Below are positions 1-8,528 of a stretch of 64,000 bases of DNA, piece by piece. Origin of the DNA: an uncultured Flavobacteriaceae bacterium (GTDB lineage: Bacteria > Bacteroidota > Bacteroidia > Flavobacteriales > Flavobacteriaceae). The notes under the pieces are model-generated. The model was not told the origin of the DNA and ran no database searches. It worked only from the letters and a program-made list of their open reading frames with translations. How positions within the stretch are numbered: the stretch's first letter is position 1; each line of letters opens with the position of its first letter. Both the position numbers and the translations under genes were made by a program. The DNA lies in NCBI GenBank assembly GCA_947502495.1, contig CANNAC010000011.1:1-64000 (forward strand), given 5' to 3'.

Positions 1-3000
1 TCTGCAAATACTGTTACTGGTGTTGTGAATCCAGTTTCTGTTCCGTTTTGTGTTCCATCACCATCTTCATCATTATATATTGTTCCTGTAACATTACTCA
101 ACATGTCCAATACAGCTGAAGCTTCATCAGGACAAACATTAGCAGCACTAGTAAAAACTACGTTATATACGTTTTCATCATCGGCTAATGTTAATATTGG
201 TGTAGTATAAGTAACTTCAGTTCCTGAACTTGTAGTTCCCGAAGCACCTGAGATGTTAGTAAAAGTTGTACCACCATCTGTACTCAATTGCCATTGATAA
301 TTAAGATCTGTACTTGCCGTAGTAACGGGGTTTGTAACTACCACGGTACTAGATGCAGTAGCTGAAAAAGTAACAGTACTACCTTCGGCTCCTTCTTGAT
401 CTGTAGGAACATCATCTATAGCAGTAATAATTCCTTCTAAAAAGCTAAAACTACTTCCTAAAACTGCAGGACTTGTAGTATAAGCATTCCCTGTTATTCC
501 TGCTGCTATAACTAATCCATTAGCATCCACATCGGCTTGCGTTATAACTCCAGTTCCGTAAGTTCCATTATTGTCTGCATCTGCATTTGCATCTCCATAC
601 GCTTCATCTGAATCGTTACAACCATCTCCATCACTGTCACTATCTAAATAATCTGGTATTAAATCTCCATCTGTATCTAAATCTGGACAAGCAAAAAGTA
701 TAAATTCTATACCATCTGAAAGCACTCCAGAAACACCATCTTGTACAAATTGAATAGTAAATGTAGACATATTACCATTGACCTGTAATGATCCTGCTGC
801 GGTACCATTTGCTACATCTTGCGTACTTTCGAAAGTATAACCAGAACCTATTGGGTTACCTGAACCACTATCTCTTGCTGTGCTTGCTGTCACTTCAAAA
901 TCTGAAGTACCAGACCCAGCTAATTTCGTCCAAGTTAAACCTCCTTGAAGCGTCATTAAAGCAGAATTTTCTGTAACACCATCGCTACCTCCTAATCTAT
1001 CTACATGTAATTTAGGATTTGTAACCTTAACTGGATTTCCAGATCCATCTTCAAAAGAAACGGTTAAAGTACTACCCCAACTATATTCTCTAACTATAGA
1101 AATATCACCACTTAAAGTTTCTGACCAAAAAGCTTCTGTATTAAAACTATCTAGACCATTTGTTTGAAACCCTGTTGAATTCGTTACTAACCTTGCTACA
1201 ATACCATTACTATATAAGAAAGTAGCTTCTGTAGCACTTACAATATTCCATGCTCCAGATTGTTCTGGAGAAGTACAAATTCCTTCTACAAGATCTGTTA
1301 TACCGTCATTATCATTATCTAAATCACAACCATCTGGCACATTATCATTATCTGTATCTACTGTATCATCAAAACCATTACATACGTCATTATCATCTAT
1401 AACACCATCTCCATCGGCATCACATTGACCATTTGTATCTGAAGGTGTGCCATCTATAGAGCCTCCTACAGCTTGACCAGTTGTAGCACTCACATTATTA
1501 GGCACTCCGTTGGTACTTGCATTTGCAGCACCATCTAATTGACCATTAGGTAATACATTTATTAAATCAATATTATCAGCTCCTTCTAAAGCATCAAAAC
1601 AACCATCATTATCAGAATCTACATCTAAAAAATCAGGAGTACCATCTCCATCTGTATCTAATGCAACACAATATGTTAACTCATAAAATTGCATCGTTAC
1701 ACTTAATGCATTTGATATTTCTTTTCCTACCTTAATAGATATCTCAGTTACAGGCCCAGGAACAGATACTTGCACTGAATTAGTTGGAGCATTAGCACCA
1801 CCTGCATAACTAGTTACGGTTTGTCCTACAAAAAGACCATCATTACCTAAATTAATATCTGATAAAATTACAGGAACATTAGTAGCCCCATTTAAAGCTG
1901 CAAACTCAGCGACATCTTGATTATCAAGACCTCCAAATTTAAATTCTACATTATAAACAGGTTCAGAAAAAGTGTAAGTATAAACCGCTACATCTCCAGC
2001 CGAAAAGCCTGTATTAGCCGTTTGCGTATTCACATAAGCTCCTGAAACTCCAGCACTAGATTGACTATTCACCCCGCTATTCCATGTTGCGTTTCCTTGC
2101 AACTCAAAAGTCGCATCTACATCTACTCCATTATACGTATAAATATCATTAACAGTAACAGGATCTGATGTGTTATCATTAAAAGTATCACCTAAAGCTA
2201 CAAAACCAGGCGAGCATTCAAACCCTTCATTAGCATCTAAAATACCATCATTATCATCATCTAAATCTGTTTGATCATCAATACCGTCACCATCAATATC
2301 ACCAAGCACAGTTACATAAGCAAATGCAGTACTACAATTTGTTGCGTTTGCAAATTCACAAATTTGATATTCTACAATATAATTTCCTGGAGGTGTTCCT
2401 GCTGTTACGCTAACCTCACCATTACTAGTGTTTAGAGTTACACCTGGATTTGAGGTACTAACTTGTGTTAAAGTTACACCTCCAGATCCAATTGTTGGTG
2501 TACTTGAATTTAAAATATCATTAGCAAGGACATTAGAAATTGCTGTACCACCAATATTTTCAGTTACACTCCCGTTATCATTATTAGCTTCTATAAAAAG
2601 ACTAATTCCTGTTAACACCCATTCTAATTGATCTGCTCCATCTGGACTACCTACTGCTTGTTCAGAATTTATAGTAAAAGTATTATAACCACCATTTAAT
2701 TGTAAACTTCCAGCTGCAGTTCCATCAGAAGGAGGCCCACATTCTGTCTCTACAGTTGTTGTACCATTACTTCTTCTTAAGGTAGTAGCTGTTGATTCAA
2801 AATGAACATCATTTTCAGATAATTCTGTCCAAGTCCCAGAAACTAAAGTATATAATGGTGAATTCGCATCTGTTCCAGTTGCTCCACCTACTCTATCCCA
2901 ATGAATTACTGGATTACCAATAGTAACGGGAGTAGTAGAACTTGGTCCATCAAAAAAGCCTATTACAGTATTTCCAGCAGAAGGAGTAACTGCTCTAGTC

Positions 3001-3269
3001 CTCAAAGAAGGAGCATTATCCACAGAAGCATCTGAATAAGAACCTGCGCAAGCCATAGTTTGAGTACCAACAACCGTCCAATTAGATTGAGACACTATTC
3101 TTACATAAATACTTCCAGCTTGTGCTTGCCATGTACTACCTGGTCCTGTTTGAGACCAAGTACCAGTAGTCTGTGCAAAAGACTGACTAGAACAAAACGC
3201 AATAAAAAAGAGTAATATTAATTTTTGAAAAAATTTAAACTTGATCGAGAATCTAGTAATGATTTTCAT
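1..3269 (-). CDS. Giant secreted TSP3-repeat surface protein (C-terminus beyond left edge)
   Basis: An open frame of 1089 codons runs from the ATG at 3269 to the window edge without a stop, so the gene is incomplete at its 3' end. It starts with a signal peptide (basic start, hydrophobic core, cut near FAQ about residue 35). Aspartate-rich, calcium-binding thrombospondin type 3-like runs (for example DIDGDGIDD, DTDGDGTPD) lie near residues 320-350, 535-670 and 860-900. A beta-rich domain occurs twice, near residues 115-205 and 750-845, with matching motifs (WDRVGG/VDRLGG, GTAAGSLQ). An Ig-like stretch and an SdrD-B-like motif (NDEDGDGTQNG) follow. Such proteins in Flavobacteriaceae are usually T9SS-exported adhesins, with a sorting or gliding-associated domain at the missing end; that part is inference. 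Confidence 0.85.
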   Translation of the reverse strand, partial: MKIITRFSIKFKFFQKLILLFFIAFCSSQSFAQTTGTWSQTGPGSTWQAQAGSIYVRIVSQSNWTVVGTQTMACAGSYSDASVDNAPSLRTRAVTPSAGNTVIGFFDGPSSTTPVTIGNPVIHWDRVGGATGTDANSPLYTLVSGTWTELSENDVHFESTATTLRRSNGTTTVETECGPPSDGTAAGSLQLNGGYNTFTINSEQAVGSPDGADQLEWVLTGISLFIEANNDNGSVTENIGGTAISNVLANDILNSSTPTIGSGGVTLTQVSTSNPGVTLNTSNGEVSVTAGTPPGNYIVEYQICEFANATNCSTAFAYVTVLGDIDGDGIDDQTDLDDDNDGILDANEGFECSPGFVALGDTFNDNTSDPVTVNDIYTYNGVDVDATFELQGNATWNSGVNSQSSAGVSGAYVNTQTANTGFSAGDVAVYTYTFSEPVYNVEFKFGGLDNQDVAEFAALNGATNVPVILSDINLGNDGLFVGQTVTSYAGGANAPTNSVQVSVPGPVTEISIKVGKEISNALSVTMQFYELTYCVALDTDGDGTPDFLDVDSDNDGCFDALEGADNIDLINVLPNGQLDGAANASTNGVPNNVSATTGQAVGGSIDGTPSDTNGQCDADGDGVIDDNDVCNGFDDTVDTDNDNVPDGCDLDNDNDGITDLVEGICTSPEQSGAWNIVSATEATFLYSNGIVARLVTNSTGFQTNGLDSFNTEAFWSETLSGDISIVREYSWGSTLTVSFEDGSGNPVKVTNPKLHVDRLGGSDGVTENSALMTLQGGLTWTKLAGSGTSDFEVTASTARDSGSGNPIGSGYTFESTQDVANGTAAGSLQVNGNMSTFTIQFVQDGVSGVLSDGIEFILFACPDLDTDGDLIPDYLDSDSDGDGCNDSDEAYGDANADADNNGTYGTGVITQADVDANGLVIAAGITGNAYTTSPAVLGSSFSFLEGIITAIDDVPTDQEGAEGSTVTFSATASSTVVVTNPVTTASTDLNYQWQLSTDGGTTFTNISGASGTTSSGTEVTYTTPILTLADDENVYNVVFTSAANVCPDEASAVLDMLSNVTGTIYNDEDGDGTQNGTETGFTTPVTVFA

Positions 3270-3870
3270 ATTATATGATGGTAAAGTTATTTTATACTAT
3301 TAAATATTATTGATAAAACACTTCGAAATGCTAGGCATAACAAAGTATTTTGTAATTTGTTTAAATTCAAAAACCAACACCTATTTATGTTGGGTATACT
3401 AAATATGTATCATTTAATACAACTTATTCCCCTAAAAGAAACAAGTTTTAATTTCTTACGGTTTTTCTGTAACCTAATATTCCTACAAAAATATCATTAC
3501 AATATTTTTAACAAAGCGATTTAATAAAATTGTTCAATTAACTCGATTAAACGCAAATATAACCGGCTAAATGTTACTCACATTGATTTCAGCAACAAAA
3601 ATATCTAAAATAAACTTCTAATTTATCCTAAACCATCAAATAACTACAGTATAATCGACCATATGTTCCCCTTTCTCGATAAAGCATCCATTTTAGAAAA
3701 TTTAATGGACATACGACCTAATGGATCACTTCATCTTACTATAATTTACAAAAGACCTAGATATTCAAGACTTCAGTGTTATTATATTCCTAGTTTAAAA
3801 TATATTATAATTATCGAAATACAATTAAGATAATTCTTTGAATACTTTATATTTGCAAAAATTATTTTTT
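3270..3870. other. Divergent intergenic region, adhesin / prfC
   Basis: About 600 bases separate the two divergent genes. It is very AT-rich and should hold both promoters. A small hairpin (CCAACA 3374-3379 with TGTTGG 3388-3393) is visible. A 56-codon frame at 3663-3833 has no recognisable motif and is not called. Nothing else was recognised. Confidence 0.6.
3848..3855 (+). promoter_or_regulatory. Bacteroidetes -7 box of prfC
   Basis: TATATTTG matches the TAnnTTTG consensus and ends 15 bases before the ATG at 3871. No good -33 TTTG sits at the usual distance. The box lies inside the longer in-frame extension that begins at 3838, which argues that the extension is not translated. Confidence 0.5.
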
Positions 3871-5460
3871 ATGAAATTTACAGACGAAATCAAACGAAGA
3901 AGAACCTTTGGAATTATCTCTCATCCCGATGCTGGTAAGACAACTCTAACAGAGAAATTACTATTATTTGGTGGAGCAATTCAAGAAGCTGGAGCTGTAA
4001 AAAGTAACAAAATTAAAAAAGGTGCCACGAGTGATTTCATGGAAATAGAAAGACAACGTGGAATTTCTGTTGCCACTTCTGTATTAGCATTTGAATATAA
4101 TGGTATTAAAATAAACATTCTAGATACACCTGGGCATAAAGATTTTGCTGAAGATACGTTTAGAACTTTAACAGCTGTAGATAGCGTTATAGTGGTAATT
4201 GACGTTGCAAAAGGAGTTGAAGAGCAGACTGAAAAATTAGTAGAAGTTTGTAGAATGCGTAATATACCAATGATTGTTTTTATAAACAAAATGGACCGTG
4301 AAGGTAAAGATGCTTTTGAACTGCTTGATGAAATTGAACAAAAATTAGGATTACGAGTTACACCTTTAAGCTTCCCTATTGGAATGGGTTATGACTTTAA
4401 AGGTATTTACAATATATGGGAGAAAAACATTAATTTATTTAGTGGAGATAGCCGTAAGAATATTGAAGAAACCATTGAGGTTTCTGATTTAAACTCTCCT
4501 GAATTAAATACATTAATTGGTGAAAAAGCTGCAGACACCTTAAGGGAAGAGATAGAATTAGTAGAAGGTATTTATCCACCCTTTGATAATAAAGAATATT
4601 TAGATGGAACCTTACAACCTGTCTTTTTTGGATCTGCTTTAAATAGTTTTGGTGTACGTGAGTTATTAGATTGTTTTGTTGAAATAGCTCCTAAACCAAG
4701 AGCTAAACAAAGTGAAGAACGACTAGTGCAACCAGATGAAAAAAACTTTACTGGTTTTGTTTTCAAAATTCATGCTAACATGGATCCTAACCATAGAAAC
4801 CGTTTGGCTTTTGTTAAAATAGTTTCGGGAGAGTTTAAAAGAAATACGCAATACTTGCATGTAAGACACAATAAAAAAGTTAAATTTTCTAGTCCGAATG
4901 CCTTTTTTGCAGAAAAAAAAGAAATTGTAGACATTTCCTATCCCGGTGATATTGTAGGTTTACAAGACACAGGAACTTTTAAAATTGGAGATACATTAAC
5001 CGAAGGAGAAATACTTAATTACAAAGGAGTCCCTAGTTTTTCTCCAGAGCATTTTAGGTATATCAATAATGCAGATCCGATGAAATCTAAACAATTAAAT
5101 AAAGGTATCGACCAATTAATGGATGAAGGTGTAGCCCAATTATTTACCTTAGAATTAAACGGAAGAAAGGTTATTGGTACCGTTGGTGCATTACAATACG
5201 AAGTAATACAATACCGATTAGAGCATGAATACGGAGCAAAATGTACTTACGAAAATTTAAATGTATTTAAAGCATGTTGGATTGAAACTAATGATGTAAA
5301 AAGCGAAGAATACAAAGAATTTTTAAGAGTAAAACAACGCTTCTTAGCAAAGGATAAAAGAAATCAATTAGTCTTTTTAGCAGATTCTTCTTTTTCTTTA
5401 CAAATGACACAACAAAAATATCCAAGTCTAAAATTTCACTTTGTAAGTGAGTACAAATAA
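3871..5460 (+). CDS. prfC: Peptide chain release factor 3
   Basis: RF3 is the translational GTPase that removes RF1/RF2 from the ribosome after peptide release. The 529-aa length equals that of the E. coli protein, and similarity is visible end to end. The GTPase motifs are clear: P-loop HPDAGKTT (18-25), switch II DTPGH (85-89) and NKMD (139-142), followed by RF3-type motifs such as FTGFVFKI and ANMDP. An in-frame ATG at 3838 would add 11 residues, but the start at 3871 fits the family N-terminus (MKFTDEIKRRRTFGIISHPD) and lies after the likely promoter box. It is a single gene with terminator-like hairpins downstream. Confidence 0.95.
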   Translation: MKFTDEIKRRRTFGIISHPDAGKTTLTEKLLLFGGAIQEAGAVKSNKIKKGATSDFMEIERQRGISVATSVLAFEYNGIKINILDTPGHKDFAEDTFRTLTAVDSVIVVIDVAKGVEEQTEKLVEVCRMRNIPMIVFINKMDREGKDAFELLDEIEQKLGLRVTPLSFPIGMGYDFKGIYNIWEKNINLFSGDSRKNIEETIEVSDLNSPELNTLIGEKAADTLREEIELVEGIYPPFDNKEYLDGTLQPVFFGSALNSFGVRELLDCFVEIAPKPRAKQSEERLVQPDEKNFTGFVFKIHANMDPNHRNRLAFVKIVSGEFKRNTQYLHVRHNKKVKFSSPNAFFAEKKEIVDISYPGDIVGLQDTGTFKIGDTLTEGEILNYKGVPSFSPEHFRYINNADPMKSKQLNKGIDQLMDEGVAQLFTLELNGRKVIGTVGALQYEVIQYRLEHEYGAKCTYENLNVFKACWIETNDVKSEEYKEFLRVKQRFLAKDKRNQLVFLADSSFSLQMTQQKYPSLKFHFVSEYK

Positions 5461-5472
5461 TAAAAAAGTGAT

Positions 5473-5497
5473 TTTAAAGCTCTTTCACAGCTTTAAA
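5473..5497 (+). terminator. Hairpin after prfC
   Basis: TTTAAAGCT (5473-5481) and AGCTTTAAA (5489-5497) form a perfect 9-bp stem with a 7-base loop, 12 bases after the prfC stop. A short T run begins at 5501. Confidence 0.55.
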
Positions 5498-5537
5498 TGA
5501 TTTTTACCTATTACTTACTAATACTTTTACAAACAAA

Positions 5538-5572
5538 CTAAAAAAACGCCTTAAAATGAGACGTTTTTTTAG
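5538..5572 (+). terminator. Second, stronger terminator after prfC
   Basis: CTAAAAAAACG (5538-5548) pairs perfectly with CGTTTTTTTAG (5562-5572) and ends in a T tract, a typical A-tract/T-tract intrinsic terminator. It lies between prfC and the next co-directional gene. Symmetry would let it work on both strands. Confidence 0.7.
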
Positions 5573-5724
5573 TTACTATTACAAAATATTATAAATAAAA
5601 AGGTTATTATAAATAATAACTATACTAGTAAGAAGAAAGATTGCCGTTGTATTTATTTATTATTTTTAAAATTGCCTTACATATTGTATTCGAATTTTGT
5701 AATTTTAATCTGTAAATAAAAACT

Positions 5725-7332
5725 ATGAAAAATAATTTAACAACCTTACTTCTATTATTTATTTTTCACTTCTCTATGTTTAGTCAAAATACAATTGGCT
5801 TATTAGTTAGCAAACCGGAAGCATATGATGGTTATACCCTATTTACACCCGAACGTAGTAATTCTGTTTTCTTAATAGATAACTGCGGTAATAGTATTCA
5901 TACTTGGACTTTTAATAACGTTCCTAAATTTACTTGCTATTTATTAGAAAACGGAAATCTCTTAAGAACGGGTGCCGATACCATAGAAATAAGAGATTGG
6001 GACAACAACCTTCTATGGGAATACAATTTGCTTACCAATTTAAATCTACTCAAACATCACGATATTGAACCATTACCAAATGGAAATATATTATGTATAG
6101 TGAAAGAAAACATTTCGGAACAAGCACAAATCGATCTAGGAAAAAATCCAACCTTATTAAATGGTACATTAAAATCTGAAAAAATAATAGAGATAGAACC
6201 CATTGGTACAAATGCTGTTAACATTGTTTGGGAGTGGCGATTTGCAGACCACTTAATTCAAGATTTTGATGCAACAAAAAGCAACTATGGTACGGTATCC
6301 ACGCATCCAGAACTTGTTGATTTTAATTATGATGAAGCCAATATTGATCATTCTAATTGGTTGCATATAAACAGTATAGATTACAACTTAGAATTAGATC
6401 AAATTCTATTTTCTTCAAGAACACTTAGTGAAATTTACATCATAGATCACAGTACAACAACTATGGAAGCTGCGAGCCATACTGGAGGAAATCAAAACAA
6501 AGGTGGTGATTTTTTATGGCGCTGGGGAAATCCGCAAATCTATAGACAAGGTACTGTAAATGATCAAAAATTAAGAGGACAACATGATGCTAAGTGGATT
6601 ACGAATACCTATATAAATGAAAATAAAATAAGTGTATTCAATAACCAAAGTGATGCTACTCGTACTTTTAGTTCCATACATATCCTTGATGTAGATAACA
6701 CTTATCCGCTGCAAAACGCATCCTTTTTACCCGCAAATTATTTTTGGTCATGGAGTGGTGAAATACGTAATGAAATAGTTTTTGAATCGAAAAAAAGTGG
6801 TGTTCAAGCACTAGAAAATGGTAATCTTCTTTTATGTGAAACGGAAAAAGGAAGGCTATCTGAAATAACCTTAGCGGGCGAAATTGTTTGGATATATAGA
6901 AACCCTGTAGGCCCAACAACCTATAATCAATACGATACAAATGATCAAATATTCAATAATAACGGTATTTTTAGAGGGGAAAAGTATCCTAAAACCTACG
7001 CAGCTTTTACAGGACGTGATTTAACACCTGGAGATATACTTGAAGATACAAACAATCTTTCCGATACCTGTAATTCACTCGATATAGATACGTTTGTAAT
7101 GCGAAAGGATAGCTTTAGCTTTAACAATCCTGTAGTACATAATACCCTAACCTTTCATCACGGACTAGAAAACACCAATATTCACATCTATAACACACTC
7201 GGAAAGTTGATTTTTAAAACCAATAATTTTAGTGGGAAGGAATTAGAAATCCTAAATTTAAAGCCAGGAATTCATTTTCTAAAATTCGAAAAAGAAGGTG
7301 AAATTGTAATAGATAAAGCTATAGTTAAGTAA
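5725..7332 (+). CDS. Arylsulfotransferase-like secreted protein with T9SS sorting domain
   Basis: The 535-aa protein starts with a signal peptide (hydrophobic core, cut after MFSQ near residue 21). The body resembles the arylsulfotransferase/ASST beta-propeller families: repeated blade-like motifs with NGN (LLENGNLLRTG, LPNGNILCIV, LENGNLLLCE), IEIRDWD and WEWRFADH, and a histidine-rich stretch (LKHHDIEPLPNG). ASST enzymes move sulfate between phenolic compounds, but the real substrate cannot be told here. The last ~70 residues (from about 466) look like a T9SS type A sorting domain, with IHIYNTLGKLIF, GIHFLKFEKEG and a basic end, so export to the cell surface or medium is expected. The gene stands alone between two terminators. 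Confidence 0.8.
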   Translation: MKNNLTTLLLLFIFHFSMFSQNTIGLLVSKPEAYDGYTLFTPERSNSVFLIDNCGNSIHTWTFNNVPKFTCYLLENGNLLRTGADTIEIRDWDNNLLWEYNLLTNLNLLKHHDIEPLPNGNILCIVKENISEQAQIDLGKNPTLLNGTLKSEKIIEIEPIGTNAVNIVWEWRFADHLIQDFDATKSNYGTVSTHPELVDFNYDEANIDHSNWLHINSIDYNLELDQILFSSRTLSEIYIIDHSTTTMEAASHTGGNQNKGGDFLWRWGNPQIYRQGTVNDQKLRGQHDAKWITNTYINENKISVFNNQSDATRTFSSIHILDVDNTYPLQNASFLPANYFWSWSGEIRNEIVFESKKSGVQALENGNLLLCETEKGRLSEITLAGEIVWIYRNPVGPTTYNQYDTNDQIFNNNGIFRGEKYPKTYAAFTGRDLTPGDILEDTNNLSDTCNSLDIDTFVMRKDSFSFNNPVVHNTLTFHHGLENTNIHIYNTLGKLIFKTNNFSGKELEILNLKPGIHFLKFEKEGEIVIDKAIVK

Positions 7333-7334
7333 AT

Positions 7335-7370
7335 AAAAAAAGCGTAAAACATAAGTTTTACGCTTTTTTT
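7335..7370 (+). terminator. Strong bidirectional terminator
   Basis: A 16-bp perfect stem (7335-7350 with 7355-7370), core AGCGTAAAAC, has a 4-base loop and A/T tracts on both sides. It starts 3 bases after the arylsulfotransferase stop and borders the tandem array of the convergent DUF3467 gene. Confidence 0.85.
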
Positions 7371-7371
7371 A

Positions 7372-8019
7372 TACTTCTTCTGTTCGTTGAAATTAAATGG
7401 TATCGGAGGTTGTTCATAAAAAATATTTTGCCACCTCCAACAAGTAACCACTAAAACACCTCTAGAATGAAGCTATTAAGCTTCTCCTGTTGGTCCCAAA
7501 TTCAATGGAATTGGCGGTTGCTCATAAAAAATATGTTGCCCACCTCCAACAAGTAAACACTACAATACTTCTAGAATGAAGCTATTAAGCTTCCCCTGTT
7601 GGTCCAAAATTCAATGGAATTGGCGGTTGCTCATAAAAAATATTTTGCCCACCTCCAACGAGTAACCACTACAATACTTCTAGAATGAAGCTATTAAGCT
7701 TCCCCTGTTGGTCCAAAGTTCAATGGTATTAGAGGTTGTCATAAAAAATATTTTGCCCATCTCCAACAAGTAAACACTACAATACTTCTAGAATGAAGCT
7801 ATTAAGCTTCCCCTGTTGGTCCAAAATTCAATGGTATTGGAGGTTGCTCATAAAAAATATTTTGAGCACCTCCAACAAGTAACCACTAAAATACTTCTAG
7901 AATAAAGCTATTAAGCTTCCCCTGTTGGTCCAAAATTCAATGGAATTGGCGGTTGCTCATAAAAAATATTTTGCCCACCTCCAACAAGTAACCACTAAAA
8001 TGCTTCTAGAATAAAGCTA
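7372..8019 (-). repeat. 109-bp tandem array made of the 3' end of the DUF3467 gene
   Basis: Copies of the reverse-complement stop TTA sit at 7476, 7585, 7694, 7802 and 7911, and the gene's own stop is at 8020: spacing 109, 109, 108, 109, 109. A more degenerate copy lies at about 7372-7475. Each unit has about 50 bases identical or nearly so to the last 16 codons plus stop of the DUF3467 gene (EQPPIPLNFGPTGEA), then a conserved spacer of about 58 bases. The spacer carries ACCTCCAA, complementary to the copied TTGGAGGT, so each unit can fold. The unit at 7802 is the most perfect: TTGGAGGT-t-GCTCA against TGAGC-ACCTCCAA. A second hairpin, GAAGCT-atta-AGCTTC, spans each stop codon in the left copies. 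Confidence 0.95.
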
Positions 8020-8337
8020 TTAAGCTTCCCCCGTTGGTCCAAAATTCAATGGTATTGGAGGTTGCTCATAATCTTTGATTTCACCATGCATGTTCTCAAA
8101 TTTAGCGACATTGTCACTTAAAGCTTTCATTAAACGCTTTGCATGTTGTGGTGTTAGTATAATTCTAGATTTCACCTTACTCTTTGGTGTTCCAGGCATA
8201 ATACTCACAAAATCCACAACAAATTCGGAAACAGAATGGTTAATGATTGCTAGGTTAGAATAGGTACCTTCTGCAACTTTCTCGTCTAATTCGATATTAA
8301 TTTGTCCTGGTTTTTTCTTGTTTTTATCTTCTGCCAT
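8020..8337 (-). CDS. DUF3467 domain-containing protein
   Basis: This 105-aa cytosolic protein matches the DUF3467 family of Bacteroidota, with conserved parts GTYSNLAIINHSVSEFVVDF, IMPGTPKSKVKSRI and LTPQHAKRLMKAL. The function is unknown. It has no signal peptide or membrane segment, and its N-terminus is lysine-rich. It lies downstream of rpoC on the same strand, but a terminator lies between, so it is probably transcribed separately. Its C-terminal tail (YEQPPIPLNFGPTGEA) is the part duplicated in the array downstream. Confidence 0.85.
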   Translation of the reverse strand: MAEDKNKKKPGQINIELDEKVAEGTYSNLAIINHSVSEFVVDFVSIMPGTPKSKVKSRIILTPQHAKRLMKALSDNVAKFENMHGEIKDYEQPPIPLNFGPTGEA

Positions 8338-8353
8338 CGTAAACTTATTTACG

Positions 8354-8373
8354 CTTCCGTCTATTAACGGAAG
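8354..8373 (-). promoter_or_regulatory. Hairpin in the 5' leader of the DUF3467 gene
   Basis: CTTCCGT (8354-8360) pairs with ACGGAAG (8367-8373), loop of 6, 17-36 bases upstream of the ATG. Similar small hairpins sit near other gene starts in this window. Confidence 0.4.
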
Positions 8374-8400
8374 TCTTATTAATAATTATATTTAAAATAA

Positions 8401-8424
8401 AAAATCCTGCAATTGCAGGATTTT
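8401..8424 (-). terminator. Terminator after rpoC
   Basis: AAAATCCTGC (8401-8410) and GCAGGATTTT (8415-8424) form a perfect 10-bp stem with loop AATT, flanked by A and T tracts. It probably ends the rpoBC transcript. Confidence 0.75.
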
Positions 8425-8443
8425 TAAATCTATTATTTATAAA

Positions 8444-8520
8444 ATCTCATAAACATTCATGAGATCCCAACCTATGTTGGGATAAATTCGATTAGCCAAC
8501 ACTTCCAAAAGAAGTGTTGG
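8444..8520 (-). repeat. Three consecutive hairpins in the rpoC 3' region
   Basis: Three separate inverted repeats stand in a row: ATCTCAT/ATGAGAT (8444-8465), TCCCAAC/GTTGGGA (8465-8482) and CCAACACTTC/GAAGTGTTGG (8496-8520). The middle one begins GAGATCCC, like other dispersed quasi-palindromes in this window. They may protect or process the rpoC mRNA end; this is inference. Confidence 0.5.
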
Positions 8521-8528
8521 AATCTCAT

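Noticed and set aside
3663-3833. Possible 56-codon small gene upstream of prfC
   Set aside because: No motif, odd composition with runs of isoleucine, and it ends just before the prfC promoter box; likely chance.
7372-8019. CRISPR array
   Set aside because: The unit is 109 bases and continuous with no unique spacers, no cas genes are near, and the units contain the end of the adjacent gene.
7372-8019. Integron attC array
   Set aside because: No cassette genes lie between units and no integrase is near; the hairpins come from the gene end itself.
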